DNA of 64,000 nt from Trichaptum fuscoviolaceum (Eukaryota; Basidiomycota; Agaricomycetes; Hymenochaetales; Trichaptaceae), in the NCBI GenBank assembly GCA_910574455.1, contig CAJSYZ010000003.1:4897250-4961249 (forward strand). Direction: 5' to 3'. Shown piece after piece: positions 23,139-35,151 of the stretch. Under the pieces are notes generated by a model. That model ran no database searches and had not been told where the DNA came from. It worked only from the letters and a program-made list of their open reading frames with translations. The position numbers and the translations under genes were made by a program. How positions within the stretch are numbered: position 1 is the first letter of the stretch; the number at the start of each line of letters is the position of its first letter.

Positions 23139-24269
23139 TCAAAGTAATTCAGCTCTTGCAACGGCAGAGCGGTGGTACCTAATAGTGAACGATAAGAGAA
23201 AATTTATCGAGCGATCGATGCTATTCTCTCTTGCTCTAAAAGAGTTGAAGGTTGAGGTTGCAGTAGTAGGAAGCAAACAACACTTTGTCCTTTGTCAGGA
23301 AGTTATAAATAGCGGAGTTTGAACTTAAATCAATGGCCTGGTATTAGATCAATCATCTACAACTTCACGTCGGTAGCACCCCAGCCCCCGGGATGTGCTG
23401 CATTTATTGTGCGTAGAATATTTCAGAGTTGGAATAACAGCATATAACGAGGAGCTAGACCGAGCACGGTCCAGTGCGGTGCGCAGCAAGCACATCAACT
23501 CCCGCACCCGCGCCTCTTTCGCTCTTACCGGCAGACCTGAATCCGAGCTCACAATCGCGAGCGCCCTGACAGATTTGTAGAGGTTAAGCAGGTGAGGCAC
23601 CGGGAAGTTCGCTACCTGCTGCACGGAAGCCCTGCGCTCTGCGCTACCCGGTTGACCCATTCGCGGTAGGGCACGAGCGGGAGGTTGTCCGGCTCCTAGA
23701 GAATGTACCACACAACCGGGTGCGTAAACGAGAGATGCAGGAGGCAGTGTGTACCTCGCAGACGACGCGGGCGGCGATGTTGAAGGGTATACATGATACA
23801 TCCTACCATGAGCGTGGCGCAAAGTAGCAACAATATCCGAGTCAGTCACAAAAGACAACTCAAGGTCAGCCTAGAACATCGAGCACAAATAGTGATTAAT
23901 ACGCACGTTATTGATAGACGACAGACACCCAAGCTAGACACTGGCCTTGAGCAGCGCAGGGACCCATTCCTTTGTGTTCCAACACCCAGCCTATGCCTTT
24001 CATCCCGCACATATGGACCCCGCGCACCACCGTCGTCTTCAGTGCCGGTTCGACGGAGGACGCGGCGTTCAGCATGTTCAACTTGCAGACCCTATTCGAC
24101 TAAGGATGATCCACGCCCATGGTGCACTGAACGTCTCGTCTGACGATAGATATGTAGAACGGTAACGTATTTAATGTTAGCCACCCCAAAACAGACGTTT
24201 CACCTCATCCGATGCTGTTTCGTATACACCGAAGCGTTCGACAGTCAAGTCACATTTATCAGGACGCAT
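23139..24269 (-). other. Degenerate region, possible relic of an NRPS-like reductase
   Basis: No intact gene. The minus strand at about 23.6-23.7 kb reads NLPLVPYREWVNRVAQSAG in one frame. The adjacent frame reads VPHLLNLYKSVRALAI. The first motif recalls the C-terminal part of fungal adenylating reductases (LVPYREW), but the frames are broken and no adenylation or carrier domain is present. I hold this identification weakly. Confidence 0.2.
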
Positions 24270-24366
24270 TTATCGTACGCCGCGTCTTCACCACCTTGGA
24301 GATGAGCAGCTGTAGCTTGTGAACAGCGTCCGGCGTCGCCTGAAAAACGTGTTCCGTACTGGACAT
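24270..24366 (-). pseudogene. Isolated first exon of a divergent F-box gene
   Basis: The minus strand from ATG 24366 reads MSSTEHVFQATPDAVHKLQL and LISKVVKT, matching the first exon of the gene at 11653-13285 (MDNAENSFDASLDAIRKLQL, MLTKVL). Nothing after it continues the gene. Confidence 0.5.
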
Positions 24367-24369
24367 GCT

Positions 24370-25000
24370 AACTTAGACGATGTCACTGGGAGGTGTGAAC
24401 TGTGCGGTTAAGAAAGGGGAATCGGCACTGCCAGTAACTTGAGATGACTGGGCACCTAAGGTGACCATCGATTCATTTTGGAGAAAGAAGATGAACCTTA
24501 AATCCAATGGTACTGTGACCTATTCTATTGGAAGTGTATATGATGGAATGTTTCTCGGTCGTCGTTGAGAGAAAAAAACCATCATGAAAGATACGTGGCT
24601 GCAACTTGACTATATATATAACAAACTTCAACAGATTCGCTTAGTCAGCATCGTTCCTCCCCGACTCGCAGGCTTGCTGGCAGCTGCACGACGTGCAGCA
24701 AGATCCTTCTATATTTACTTCTCTACCATGCGCACCAAAAAGAGCCGCGTACGTTAGCTCTTAGATACACATGTCTCTGATAAATCTTAAATCATCGTCG
24801 TGACCAGCCGAAGCAGAGGTTTCGGTGGCAGGCTGGCGGCCGATAGGGAAGAGAAAAAGCCTGTAAAGTTCTTGAAGGAACGGACTTCTACTTTACTTTT
24901 ATGATTATGAACGGAAAATTCGATTTTGTAGGTACTTATGAGCGAAGTGAAGGATTATCAACTGCTCTAGTCAAGAACTCACGAATGATTGCCCTTCGAC
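24370..25000. other. Intergenic with small shared repeat
   Basis: No gene seen. A stretch near 24800-24850 containing GGCGGCCGATAGGGAAG recurs near 28685-28725, upstream of the transporter. TATATATATA lies near 24610. Confidence 0.35.
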
Positions 25001-26600
25001 TCAGACACAAAACTGGCATCTCCCAATGACAACCCTATTGTCTCCACCATAGAGCTCTTTGATATCATCCATGGCACTAAAGACCTCCAGACTTTCGAAA
25101 CCTTCCCAATGGTTCTGTTTCTTCATCGATGTCTGTAACTCCGCCAGCCATTCTATGTGCTTGTGTACTTCACGACTGCCTACAATCAGCTCTAGATCTT
25201 GTAATGGCGGGATGGCACCAGTGTGTGTCATGCTGAAGGGGACAAGAGCCGCTGGTGTGTTGATAGTCAAAGAGCGTAATTGAGGACAGGACTCAAAGGG
25301 CAAAAAGAAGACAGGTTGTTCCATCGGGGCCAGTATGAGCAACGAAAGCCGCTTTAGCATGGGAAATCCCACCGGTGGAAAAAAGTTATACAAAAGATCT
25401 TCGCGCTCCGTCTCAGCCTCCGGGTCTTTCGTTGTGATTGTCAATGAACGTAGCTTAGGAGCTCGAAAGACACCGATGACCGGACACACATGCGAAGGAT
25501 CGCACTCTCTTGCGTTGATGATTAGAACCTCCAAGTTCGGCATCTCTATCAGTGGCAGTTTGTCATATTCTTCGTCCAGAACCATGCGGTGCCCGGGCGC
25601 AAACCCGATGGTGAGTACTTCCAAGCCAGGGAACGTCGTAAGGAGTTCTCGGAGTCGGTCCCTTTCTGCAGGACCTTTAGCCATGTCAATACGGTCTACG
25701 TCCAAGATAGTGAGGTTTGGAGCGGCGAACGACGATCTCGGCATTATGTCCACTTCGAACGAACAAAGATTGGGCATTGTCCAGGACTTGTAGAATGGCT
25801 TGCTATCGGAAACAGGGGGTGGGAATGACCATTGAAAGAAATCCTCGTAGAACAGGGTGAAAGTACGCAACAACGGGAGGTGCAAATACATGAGTCTCTC
25901 CATGATATGGTGTCGACCCTCGACCTTTTTTTTGATGTTCAATATCACCGTAAGGCTTTTCCACCTCGGCGCATGGGGTTTAACTGCAGCAAGAAATGCT
26001 AGCATTTGCATCTTGTCTTCCACGGATAGCCTGATCGACAGGCCACAGACGCCACTTCTCTGCAAGCAAGCGCGCACGAATGGCATGTTGTCTGCACTGC
26101 GGATAGAAGTCCAAATGTGGGGAGTGTTGAGGACTACGTGTCTGAATTGTCGACAGACTAAAGACAAAGTCTCTTTCGTAGTGGTATTGTGATTCCGGCT
26201 TCTCTCCTCCGCGTATTGAAATATTTCTGATAGCACCTCAAAAGGGAACGAACATGAGACGCGGACGAGGCTAATGTGTTTCTTGATGTCCGTGATGGCG
26301 CCTTCGAGAGAAGTCGAGAGGCCTTCTAGTACGCTTCTCACATTCTCTAGATCATGCAGACTTGATCGCGCGTTCGAGACGACTTCCCGGGATTCGTAGT
26401 TGACACTCTTAAGACTAGAGAGGTTAAGCATGAGTTGAAGAAGCCCACCGAAGTGATGTGACAAACCTATCAATGATATCATTGCCCCAGGCTTTCTCAT
26501 AACCACCAGAACTTTGCCCATCACTGTCTTTCAACAACTGTAAGGCGCTGATGAGCCGCGACACTGCGTCCTGATCGACTTTCACCGTAGTATCGACCAT
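25001..26600 (-). CDS. F-box/LRR protein
   Basis: Exons 26600-26467 and 26414-25001 (52-nt intron), giving 515 aa. Order: MVDTTVKVDQDAVSRLISAL, GGYEKAWGNDIIDR; helix LENVRSVLEGLSTSLEGAI; F-box, which here lacks the usual LASIPDEIL lead and reads VSCSFPFEVLSEIFQYAEER, then LSLVCRQFRHVVLNTPHIW; leucine-rich units MPNLCSFEVDIMPR, MPNLEVLIINA, APKLRSLTITT and CPQLRSLTINT. The proline and aspartate of the box are altered, so Skp1 binding may be weaker. It is the only complete F-box gene in the centre between the two arms. Confidence 0.75.
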
Positions 26601-26968
26601 AGACGGTGCTGTAGAGTCACAAAGTACATTTAGCTCATTGTCGAAAGTATTGACGGCGGAATCGGTACTTACACGTAGTCTACTCTGTATTCAATGAAAT
26701 AGCAGAGGAGTAGAAGGTGGGCGAGTCGCGATCCTGTAATGTTGGCAAAAAAAGGGAGGCCACAGCCCGTGAGGCGAATAGACAAGTCCTAGTAGCGCTC
26801 AGGCTGGAACTTGAAACGAATTTGACGTAAAAGACTGATGCGCCCACTGAGCTGTAAATTTTCTTCTGAGTATTCAAGCTTCCGAAGTCGATAAAATGTC
26901 CTAATTCTGTCATAATTAAGCACCTTACCGACTAATGCACCATGAATTTATGGAGTACATACTTCATC
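26601..26968. other. Intergenic, no gene seen
   Basis: Upstream region of the F-box gene and left flank of the inverted-repeat element that follows. Confidence 0.4.
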
Positions 26969-28056
26969 ATGATCTAGCCTCGTAACCAGGCCAAGCTACT
27001 TTCTTTATACGGCTTGCGGAGCAAGCACAGCGTAGCTGGCCTGGTTTCCAAGGTTTTCGATTACAAGACTTTGTCGCTGAGTTTGAAATTAATCTTAATG
27101 TAGTAGCTTGTTTGTTTGTTTGTTTGTTTGTTTATTCCATTATAGTGACTGCAGGCCCTCTAGGGCCTATGGCGCACTTAAAGTACAGAGTAATCTACCA
27201 AAGTGAATGAAGAGGTACTGGAGCTACAAATGAATGCTGAGTGAAGTAAGTTTCAAGGAAAAGAGGTGAAAGAAAGGTATGATCTATAGAGGTATCAAGA
27301 GCAAAGGTATAACGTATTGCGTGAGTCGCTGGGGAAAATGGGGCGCGCATATAAGTACAGCGTGTGCGGTAAGGAGATTTGGTCGGTTCCCCTGTATTCC
27401 AAAAATAAAGTCTGATGTCGTCATGTGAATGTAATAAAGAATTGAGTTAACATTAGCTAAGTGTCACGGCAGTCGCATACCTAGAACGCGTGTCCCTTGC
27501 CTTCAACGTTACTGGGTGACTTTCTGTATAGGCTTGCGGAATAGAATACAGAACTTTAGATGATTTGAAAGGCAATGAAGGCAGTGTTTATATGTGCCGG
27601 GGTCTTTGGATCCATAAGCAAAGGTCATCACTAAGCACACTTGCGGTGTCAAAAAGGGTCGCATCTAATCTGTAAAAATACAGAAAGTATACGGAAAGTC
27701 ATCCACTCGTCGCACAAATCGGAGGTTTAACAATTGGAATCCATGATAAATTAGAAGTGAAGCGAAAAGATCAACGTAGACGCGCGTTAACTTGAAGCGC
27801 GTCGCGTTGATCGATTACGCAAAGGCACACGATTGCCACAGTGTGACTTCACGTCATGTCAACCAAAAAAGCGTGTGGCATTATTTTAATTCACGTCTTA
27901 GTCATTACATCAACTGGGTCTGCTACTACGTTTGTATTATATTTCAATCTCAGCGACAAGTCCTTTAAATCAAAAGCTTGGAAACCAGACCGGTTACACC
28001 TTCCGAGCAAAGCGACCCATATAAGTAGCCTGGTCTGGTTACGAGACTAATCATGA
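26969..28056. mobile_element. 1.09-kb element with about 75-nt terminal inverted repeats, non-autonomous
   Basis: The left end (CTCGTAACCAGGCCAAGCTA near 26983) and the reverse complement of the right end (CTCGTAACCAGACCAGGCTA near 28048) match. Similarity continues about 75 nt inwards, through a TATA-like spacer to TGGTTTCCAAG on both sides. Each end is itself a short hairpin, because CCAGGCCAAGCTAC returns as GTAGCTGGCCTGG. The interior has no transposase frame. It looks like a MITE-like DNA element. Exact ends and target duplication were not resolved. Confidence 0.6.
27110..27133. repeat. (GTTT)6 microsatellite
   Basis: Six GTTT units inside the 1.09-kb element. On the minus strand it follows a GC-rich block (AGGCCCTAGAGGGCCTGCAG) and an AATAAAC, resembling the tail of a retroposed sequence. 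Confidence 0.8.
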
Positions 28057-29152
28057 TCATGGTTGAACATCCGCGTCATTGCACAAATTCGGGTAAACTT
28101 GGACAATACTGGCCGCACCTGCTGCTATCTCCTTTCTATCTCCTCCCAGCGACCACCAGTATCGGGGACACTGACATATGTAAATACACGCCCCAAGTAG
28201 TATCCGCCATATAGTATCCCGTGGAGGGTCTCAAGTGTAGCTATACGTGTGTAGGTGTTGGGCGTCTGAGCCGAGAGATCGTCGCTTCGGTTCATATTGG
28301 GATTCGGGAGAAATAAGAGGCCAATGATACTGCAAGGCAGATCTCATATTTTTAGTCAGGAGACAGGTCGTGTAGCGAGAGCTCGGAACAGGTGCACATG
28401 AGGTGCTCGTTATCGACAGATATTTTTCAAATGTACAAGTACATGTTGGGAGAGAGGGACATTGATGTCGGAAAGCCATCATGATCATCAGTTCAAGTTG
28501 GCTTAGTCAGCATCTCTATCCTCATCATATATGTACATCGACACGACGTGAAGCGCGACCTCATATACCTGCTCCTCCCACCGCGCGCAATAATTCCAAG
28601 CCGAAGCCGGGCACATTGTCTTTTCAGAGATAGTACCACTTGTTTCTATCAAATTACACAACATCACCTCGTTGGCGATCAACAGATAGCCGAAGAAGAG
28701 GTGGCGGCCGATAGGGAAGTCAAAAGCTCCCACTCGCCGCGCTCTCGCTCTCCTCCAACTTAAGAAGCTACTACTACTACGTATTATCCTCAGACTACGC
28801 ATTGGTTTACGTGGGCGCGCTGTTGAAGTCGTCAACGGAAGTGAAGAATCAAGAAAGACGACCCGGGACGGCGTCGAGCAACCTGCGCGCACATTGAGCG
28901 CTGCTTCGGATACCAAACTGGTGGCTTGGCGTTGGCCATTCGGGGGAACTGGAAGCGGGAGGCGTTAATCGAATTCAAAGAAGAAGAGCATAGTGCGCCT
29001 GTTCGGATGCGAGTCGACGTCCCACAGTGGTGCGTTGCGTGTCATATATTCCCAACATTGCCCATTCTCAGCGTCTCTTTTTCTTTGCTCTTTACTATAT
29101 CTGACACCGACGACAACTTGAAGCAGGCTGAACGACGACCCCCCTGCTCACC
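28057..29152. other. Upstream region of the transporter gene
   Basis: No separate gene supported. The part from about 28.87 kb is the source, or a sister, of the transporter relics elsewhere in the window. Frames such as the minus-strand one at 28.5-28.9 kb lack any recognisable feature. Confidence 0.4.
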
Positions 29153-30879
29153 ATGCGCCAATCGTATCGCGATAAATTCGCAGCGGCGTGGACGCTCCCC
29201 GACGCTGTCGACGACGGTGGCAGGTCGGGCAGCCAGCTGCTGCACATCCCCGTCTCGCACGAGCGCGACAACGCACGCACGCCGAGCGCGTCATCCTCAA
29301 AGCTGTCTTTCAAGCCGTCCGAGACAGCAGCGCCGTACCCCCGTCTCTCACCCCGGCATGAAAACCAAATCAACCTCTCAGTGCCCTTGCCTTCACCGTC
29401 GCCCTCCCCTTCCGCAACACGATTCTCGCCCACCCCACTGCACGAGATCCAGAACCGATATCGCATCCCACTATCACCCTCATCGACTTCCAAGCTTTCT
29501 ATCCCTCTGCACTTCCAAGCGAACTGGCGAGACTCGCAGACGACGTGGCTCGTTCTCTACTTCCTGTCCAACCTAAGCCTGACGCTCTACAACAAGGGCG
29601 TGCTCGTGCGCTTCCCCTTCCCGTACACCCTCACGGCGCTGCATGCCCTCTGCGGGAGCATCGGTGGCTACGTCCTTCTAGAACGCGGTGCATTCGAGCC
29701 GCGGTCGCTCTCAGTTCGCGAGAATGTCATTCTGGGTCTGTTTAGTGTGCTGTACACCGTCAATATTGCGGTCAGCAATCTCAGCTTGGGGCTCGTCACT
29801 GTGCCGGTGTGTGTCTTTTTTTTTCTCCCTATCTTTCATGTCCAGAAATCGTTCCCCATCGCTCGCTCCCAGCGCCGGCGCTTTTACTCGCCAAGACAGT
29901 GATAAGCCAAGCGGTATTTTTGGATAGAAATTTGGATGCCGTTACGTGTCAACCCTGATGATGCTTCTTATCCTTGGAGTACCCGAATGGGTTGCGCGAC
30001 GTCACCGAGGAAGATTGTCTCTTGCAATGCGGCTTGCAACTTCCGCTTTTTCTTCTCTTCTTACGCTTCTCCTTCTGTTAGACTTAGCATGCAGTGGACT
30101 GAACGCTTCCTTCGTAGTTCCATCAAGTCGTGCGGTCGACGACACCCATTTTTGTCATGTCAATTTCCGCCATTTTCCTGAAGGCTCGGTATAGCACGAA
30201 GAAGACCATCTCATTATTACCGGTAATTGCCGGGGTTGGCTTTGCGTGAGTTGCTGTTAAAGTTATTTTGATACAGTGTTGCTTATGGGCATACAGGACA
30301 TTCGGAGACTACTATTTCACAGCTTGGGGACTGTTCCTCACTCTCCTCGGCACATTCCTCGCAGCGCTCAAGACCGTATTCACCAACATCCTCCAATCAC
30401 CCGCCCCCTCCACCCAGACCAGCTCATCCTCATCCTCCTCAAACGCCGAATCAACAGCCATCCGGCTGCAGCTGCACCCGCTCGACTTGCTCACGCGCAT
30501 GTCGCCGCTCGCGTTCATCCAATGCGTGTTCTTCGCGCTGCTGACGGGCGAGCTCGAGCGCGTGCGCGCGTACTCCGCGCGGGAGATGAGCGGGCCGCGC
30601 GCGCTCGCGCTCGCGGCGAACGGCCTGCTCGCGTTCGGGCTGAACGTCGTGAGCTTCACCGCGAACAAGAAGGTCGGCGCGCTGAGCATCACGGTTGCGG
30701 CGAACGTGAAGCAGGTCTTGACGATCCTTTTTGCGGTGTCGATGTTCCACCTGACGATCACGCCGGTGAACGCGCTCGGGATCGTGCTGACGCTCCTCGG
30801 CGGCGCGTGGTATGCGAGTGTGGAGTATCGCGAGAAGCAGCAGCGCCAGCGGCGGCGGCAGTCATTACCTTCATCTTAA
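29153..30879 (+). CDS. Triose-phosphate-translocator-family (DMT/SLC35-like) transporter
   Basis: Three exons: 29153-29806, 30118-30245 and 30297-30879, giving 454 aa with intact phases. The introns are 311 and 51 nt. A Ser/Pro-rich cytosolic head (about 120 residues) precedes about ten membrane segments starting at TWLVLYFLSNLSLTLYNKGV. The family signature spans the first splice junction: GLVTVP/FHQVVRSTTPIFV. Later motifs are FATFGDYYFTAWG, LAALKTVFTNIL, TANKKVGALSITVAANVKQV and LTLLGGAWYASVEY. Members move phosphorylated sugars or nucleotide sugars across Golgi, ER or plastid membranes; the substrate here is not readable. GC-rich codon use sets it apart from the F-box genes. Relics of its 5' end occur at four other places in the window. 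Confidence 0.85.
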
Positions 30880-31111
30880 TTTATCCTAAAAACTTTTGTT
30901 ACTCGCTTCTCTTTTCGGTTATAGAATCACTCGCTTTCATCTAGTTTAGACACTGGGAATTGGACACTCGTTTTTGATGATGATATTGCTGTATTTCGTA
31001 CTATGCACTGTATACATACCAAAGTCACACTAATTCGTTTGCAGAAGCTATTATTGTTATTATAGAGAGTTCGTCACTACGTATGTCCGATTGCTAGAGA
31101 AAAATAAGTCC
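30880..31111. other. Short 3' gap between convergent genes
   Basis: AT-rich spacer between the stop codons of the transporter and of the lectin-domain gene. It presumably holds both polyadenylation sites. Confidence 0.5.
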
Positions 31112-32393
31112 TTAGAGAAGAGGAGCAGGGGTGGGTGCGCCGATGAAGCTGGTCTGGACGGCGCGCTTCTTCGCGGCGGCGGCGACGCTGACGGTGGGGA
31201 CGGTGCGGCAGCTGGAGGAGGCAGCGGCAGGGTGCGCGCTGGGGGTGGGCTTGACGCCCTGGTACCAGGTCGAGGTGCCGTACACACCCATCGGCTGGTC
31301 GTCGTTGCCCAGGCAGCTCTCAAACACGCCCGAGTCGTAGTTCGCGGGCATGTTCCAGTAGCAGCCCATCACGTCGTAGATATGGTTGCAGTTCACCGCC
31401 GCGTTCGGGCCGACGCACGCGCGGAAGCAGAACTCGGAGTCCGAGATGAACGACGTCCACTCGTGGTACTGCAGCCCGGTGCCGAATGCGTTCCCGAAGA
31501 CGAGCCCGCCGACGGGGTTGCCGTTGCCGTCCGCGCCGTGCGGGTCGAGCTCGCCGCCCGCGTCGCCCGAGGGCACGTTGATCTTCGTGAAGTCGCCGAC
31601 GCCCGTGACCTGGACGTAGTCCGGCGTCTTGACGAAGTGCACGCCCTTGAGGGTGCCGTTGGGGATGGTGCGCGTGCCGCGCCCGCTCTTCGTGCACCAC
31701 GCGACCTCCTCGCGCTCGGTGTCGCCGATCGTGCCGACGCTCGGGGGCGCCCAGAGGCAGAAGTCGTCGACGTCGTTGATGTACGCGGTCTGGCACATGG
31801 AGCTCTGCGAGGAGGACGTGCCGCAGTTGTTTGTGCCGGTCTGGCCCGACTCCGACTTGGAGGGCAGCGCGGAGAGCGAGTAGCCGGTGTTCCAGACTTG
31901 GTTCGCGTTCTTGGACGTGCAGGTCCAGATCTGGATGCGGTTCCCGTCTGCTTGGGACCCGTCGGTGAGGTCGAGGCACTTGCCGTGGTTCGTCCATGAC
32001 AGTCTGCAGCGCACATGTTAATGGTCCAATCATGCAAGAAACAAGCGGCACGCACCTGTAGTCACCCGTGTAGTAGAACTGCTGGTTCACGTTCCCGTTC
32101 GTGCTGCAGTCCCAGATCTGGAGCTTCGTGCCATCGGCGTTCGTGCCGTCCGTGACGTCGAGGCACTTGGTCTTGCCGAAGAGCTTGACCTGGCCGCCCT
32201 CGAACGTCCACTTCTGCGCGTCGGCGCCGGTGCACGCCTGGATGGTGACGGCCGCGCCGTTCGTGTTGGACGCGGCGGTGAGGCACTTGCCGTTGTTGTT
32301 CCCCGGCTCGAGGAGCACGGGCGAGAGGTACGCCGGCGTTTGGGCGGTGGCGACGAGGAGGAAGGGGAGCAGGAGGAGTGTGGACTTGAACAT
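31112..32393 (-). CDS. Secreted protein: R-type lectin (CBM13-like) domain plus conserved basidiomycete C-terminal domain
   Basis: Exons 32393-32056 and 32003-31112 (52-nt intron), giving 409 aa. A signal peptide (MFKSTLLLLPFLLVATAQ) is followed by a beta-trefoil type lectin domain of about 130 residues with degenerate QxW motifs (DAQKWTF, NQQFYY, NQVWNT). The domain binds sugars in its family. The C-terminal 240 residues carry many cysteines and the blocks SMCQTAYINDVDDFCLW, VAWCTKSGRGTRTIP, KTPDYVQVTGVGDFTKINV, GGELDPHGADGNGNP and DVMGCYWNMPANYDSGVF. I recognise this combination from basidiomycete proteins annotated as macrophage-activating glycoprotein; that name is historical and says little about function. 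Likely secreted or wall-bound. GC-rich codon use. TATAAAT lies 70 nt upstream. Confidence 0.8.
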
Positions 32394-32462
32394 TTTTTTG
32401 CAAAGAAATGAGCGGAAGTGTCTTGAGGACTTGGAGAGAGCGTGAGGCGCTCGTGTGGATTG

Positions 32463-32469
32463 ATTTATA
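32463..32469 (-). promoter_or_regulatory. TATA box of the lectin-domain gene
   Basis: TATAAAT on the minus strand, about 70 nt before ATG 32393. Confidence 0.5.
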
Positions 32470-33147
32470 GGAGGAGAAAACGACGGGGAGGCTAACTCGA
32501 GGCGCGTCGAGGTAAGAAGAGGATGGGGTCGAGTGCCCGCCGCCTTTTATTGGACTCGGTCTAGTTCCCCATTGATCGTCAGATGATCTGCCTGCCACCG
32601 GTCCCGCCGCATGTTGATGACCCTCTCCAGCCTCCGGATCTTGCCGCCCTGCATAACACATTCCATTTTGCATCCTGCATTCAACGTCTGAATTGGAAGA
32701 CGACCCTCTTGGCAGACGGCGATGCGTTTCTGTGAGAGAAGAATGCGTCCATCAATATGTACTTTTCGTCGGGTACACAGAGGGAAATTGACATCTCAAT
32801 TGCGCGCCGCGTCACTGTTCGAAAAGCCGGCCGTGCGCATGACGATGCGGCCAACGTTGACCGTCCGGGGCTATCCTGTTGACTACAAAGATATTTGACC
32901 TCAGACAAATCTAGTACGACAGCCTGAGCGGACTTGAACGGCTTACATTTGCATCTCATCTCGTCCACTGTTCATGATGTGCTTCAGTCTTGTTGACTCT
33001 AAGCCTTTGGACATTTTTCCACTTTCATAGACGATGGATGTTGTCCATGCTGATGCGCAGTTATTGCCAGTGACGCTTCTTGCCGAATTCCATATACTTA
33101 AAGACACCGCTCACAGCTCAAAAATTGATTTCCGCAATGCTTCTTCC
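32470..33147. other. Intergenic, no gene seen
   Basis: Upstream of the secreted protein; only short frames. Confidence 0.4.
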
Positions 33148-33204
33148 CTAGACTTGCAGACCAGTCCTAGACTCGCAAGTCTAACGACTGGTTTACGAGT
33201 CTAG
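33148..33204. repeat. Nested inverted repeat of CTAGACT units
   Basis: Arms 33148-33166 and 33186-33204 pair at 16 of 19 positions. Between them TAGACT-CGCA-AGTCTA forms a second perfect small hairpin. Confidence 0.6.
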
Positions 33205-33524
33205 AACAGTCGGAGCTACTACATAAGATACACGCAACGACTGGAAGTATTAGATTGGCTCACCGACTGCTAAGGCCCTACGATGTACCATGACGCATAT
33301 AGCCACCCTCTTCTGCCAATTAAAAACATACAATCTATACAAAAGAACCTACGAAACAAACCATCGTAAACAGAACCAGTAGACTTTAAGAGCTTAGAGC
33401 GGTAGATGAAGAAAAAAGGTAGTAGACGTTGTTGTAGGAAAAGATGGTGGTGGAAAGAAGGAAGTGAGGACACGCCCGTCGACGCGCCGTGTGAAGCAAG
33501 GTTGACACGTGATCTACTGAGCCT

Positions 33525-34848
33525 GAACTTTCAAGCTCTGTTACCATCACGAGAATCTCTTTTTTAAGATAAGGCCCTTACATGTAGATTACACAGTTGA
33601 AATGCATGATAATGATTGAAATTATTATGCAAAAATTACCATTTGATGATTGTACTTTACCATGACATTACACCGGGTCATAATGGCCTATAATAGACCG
33701 CCATTATTGCGAGCCCTTGCAATGTGCCACCATATTGACCGGTCTTTACAATGTACCATAATATTGCTTCAACAGGTAATAGCTCTAACATGTTACTATT
33801 ACAGTACAATGATCCATATTAAGCTCACTTTGTCACACTTTTGTTCTTCATAAAATATATAATTATTAATAATACATACATACATATATGCATAAATATC
33901 TACTACATATAAAAAAGGCAACTACTTACGTACCTTGGTTTGTGCGTGGTTGCACTCCGCCGCCGCACGAGGTCAGAGGTAGCACGCAAAAAAAAATAAG
34001 CACAAAAACAGCAGCTAGTCCACTAAAGACAGCTCACAACTCATAGAACAGAATCAGCACTCTAGAAGTGGATAGTCCTGCAGCTTTGCAAGCCACTGCC
34101 GCAGAAAGGAGTAACTTCGAGACCCAGAGCACAAGAAAAAAGACAGCAGCCAGGAGCCATAGTCAGAGAGCAAGACCAAGTGGCAAGCAGCACTTTGGAT
34201 AGGCGCAGGACAAAGTTTGCGCGAGAATAGATGTGTACTCACAGCAGAACATAGGGTTCGAGTGGTGCAAGTCGTCGGGACTTCTGCGTCGCCCCCGCTG
34301 GGGTTCGTTGTTCAACAAGAGACCTCAGCCGTGTCCAGACGGAGTGAGAAGAAGGCCATCATCGGGACTGAAAGAAAGTCGACGGAAGAAGTTTGTGAGG
34401 CTTTCATCGCCGTCTAAGCGAGTTTGTGCCATTAACTGTGGGCTTGAGGGCGCGCAGATGGGCAGAAGCAGAGACGGACTTACAGTTGAAAGACGACGAA
34501 GCCTGACTTTTGTGCTCACTGGCAGTGACGTGTCGGTCACATGACTGGCTCCGAGTGTTACAAGTGACCGGCAAGTGCTTGGTAACATGGCATCATATTG
34601 TGGCACATTGCAATTGCATTGTCAGCCTCAGCATCATATGGTGCAAAAATTGACATTCCATTATCAAGCTAGAAAATATTATATGATAGTTACAACTCTT
34701 AGAAAATATGCCAGATTGGTAGAATATGGATTAAACATGGTATTTTCATTATAAGTCAACTATATGCTCAGAGCATACTGTACTCATATTATAAATACCG
34801 GCATACTTTAGAGTTTCTCGTGATGACTCTCAACTTGAAACTTCTCCG
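33525..34848. repeat. Candidate 1.3-kb element with about 35-nt end repeats
   Basis: Outer ends GAACTTTCAAGCTCTGTTAC (33525 on) and, reversed, GAAGTTTCAAGTTGAGAGTC (from 34848) are similar and both lead into ATCACGAGAA..CTC. The interior is AT-rich with tetranucleotide runs and no convincing coding frame. Support is modest. Confidence 0.3.
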
Positions 34849-35151
34849 TTCGCTTGTCATGAGAACGCCTATGTAGAGCACAACAATTATTAACCGCAGT
34901 CCTCTACCTTCTTCCCTGCAAGTACAGCTTACTAGTAATACAAACAAGTATTTCAAACTCGTCCTTTCCGAAATGTCAGCTTGAAATCTAGTCTGGCACG
35001 ATCCAGATGGGACTGCATGCTACCTCAGTTCTATTGCCACAAACTAAGTATCTTTCGTTTAAAATCCACTACCACCGTTAAGTACTAGGAAGAGGTAGCT
35101 ATGGCTTCGCCACTGTTTTCTACAAAGACTGAAAATACTTTGTAACCCCTT
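34849..35151. other. Intergenic, upstream of F-box pseudogene
   Basis: No feature seen beyond a likely promoter remnant. Confidence 0.4.

Noticed and set aside
27110..27200. SINE or LINE 3' end ending in (AAAC)n on the minus strand
   Set aside because: Only the tail and a GC-rich block are suggestive; no promoter boxes or reverse transcriptase sequence nearby, and it lies within a terminal-inverted-repeat element.
28503..28916. 137-codon minus-strand ORF upstream of the transporter
   Set aside because: No recognisable domain, overlaps sequence related to the transporter upstream relics, and no paralogue keeps the frame.
31091..31999. Antisense 302-codon ORF across the lectin gene
   Set aside because: A shadow of GC-rich coding sequence; Ala/Val/Arg/Gly-only composition and no start context, while the minus strand has signal peptide, intron and family motifs.
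34217..34606. ORFs of about 66-103 codons on both strands
   Set aside because: Arg/Ser-rich, no splice context, inside a candidate non-coding element.
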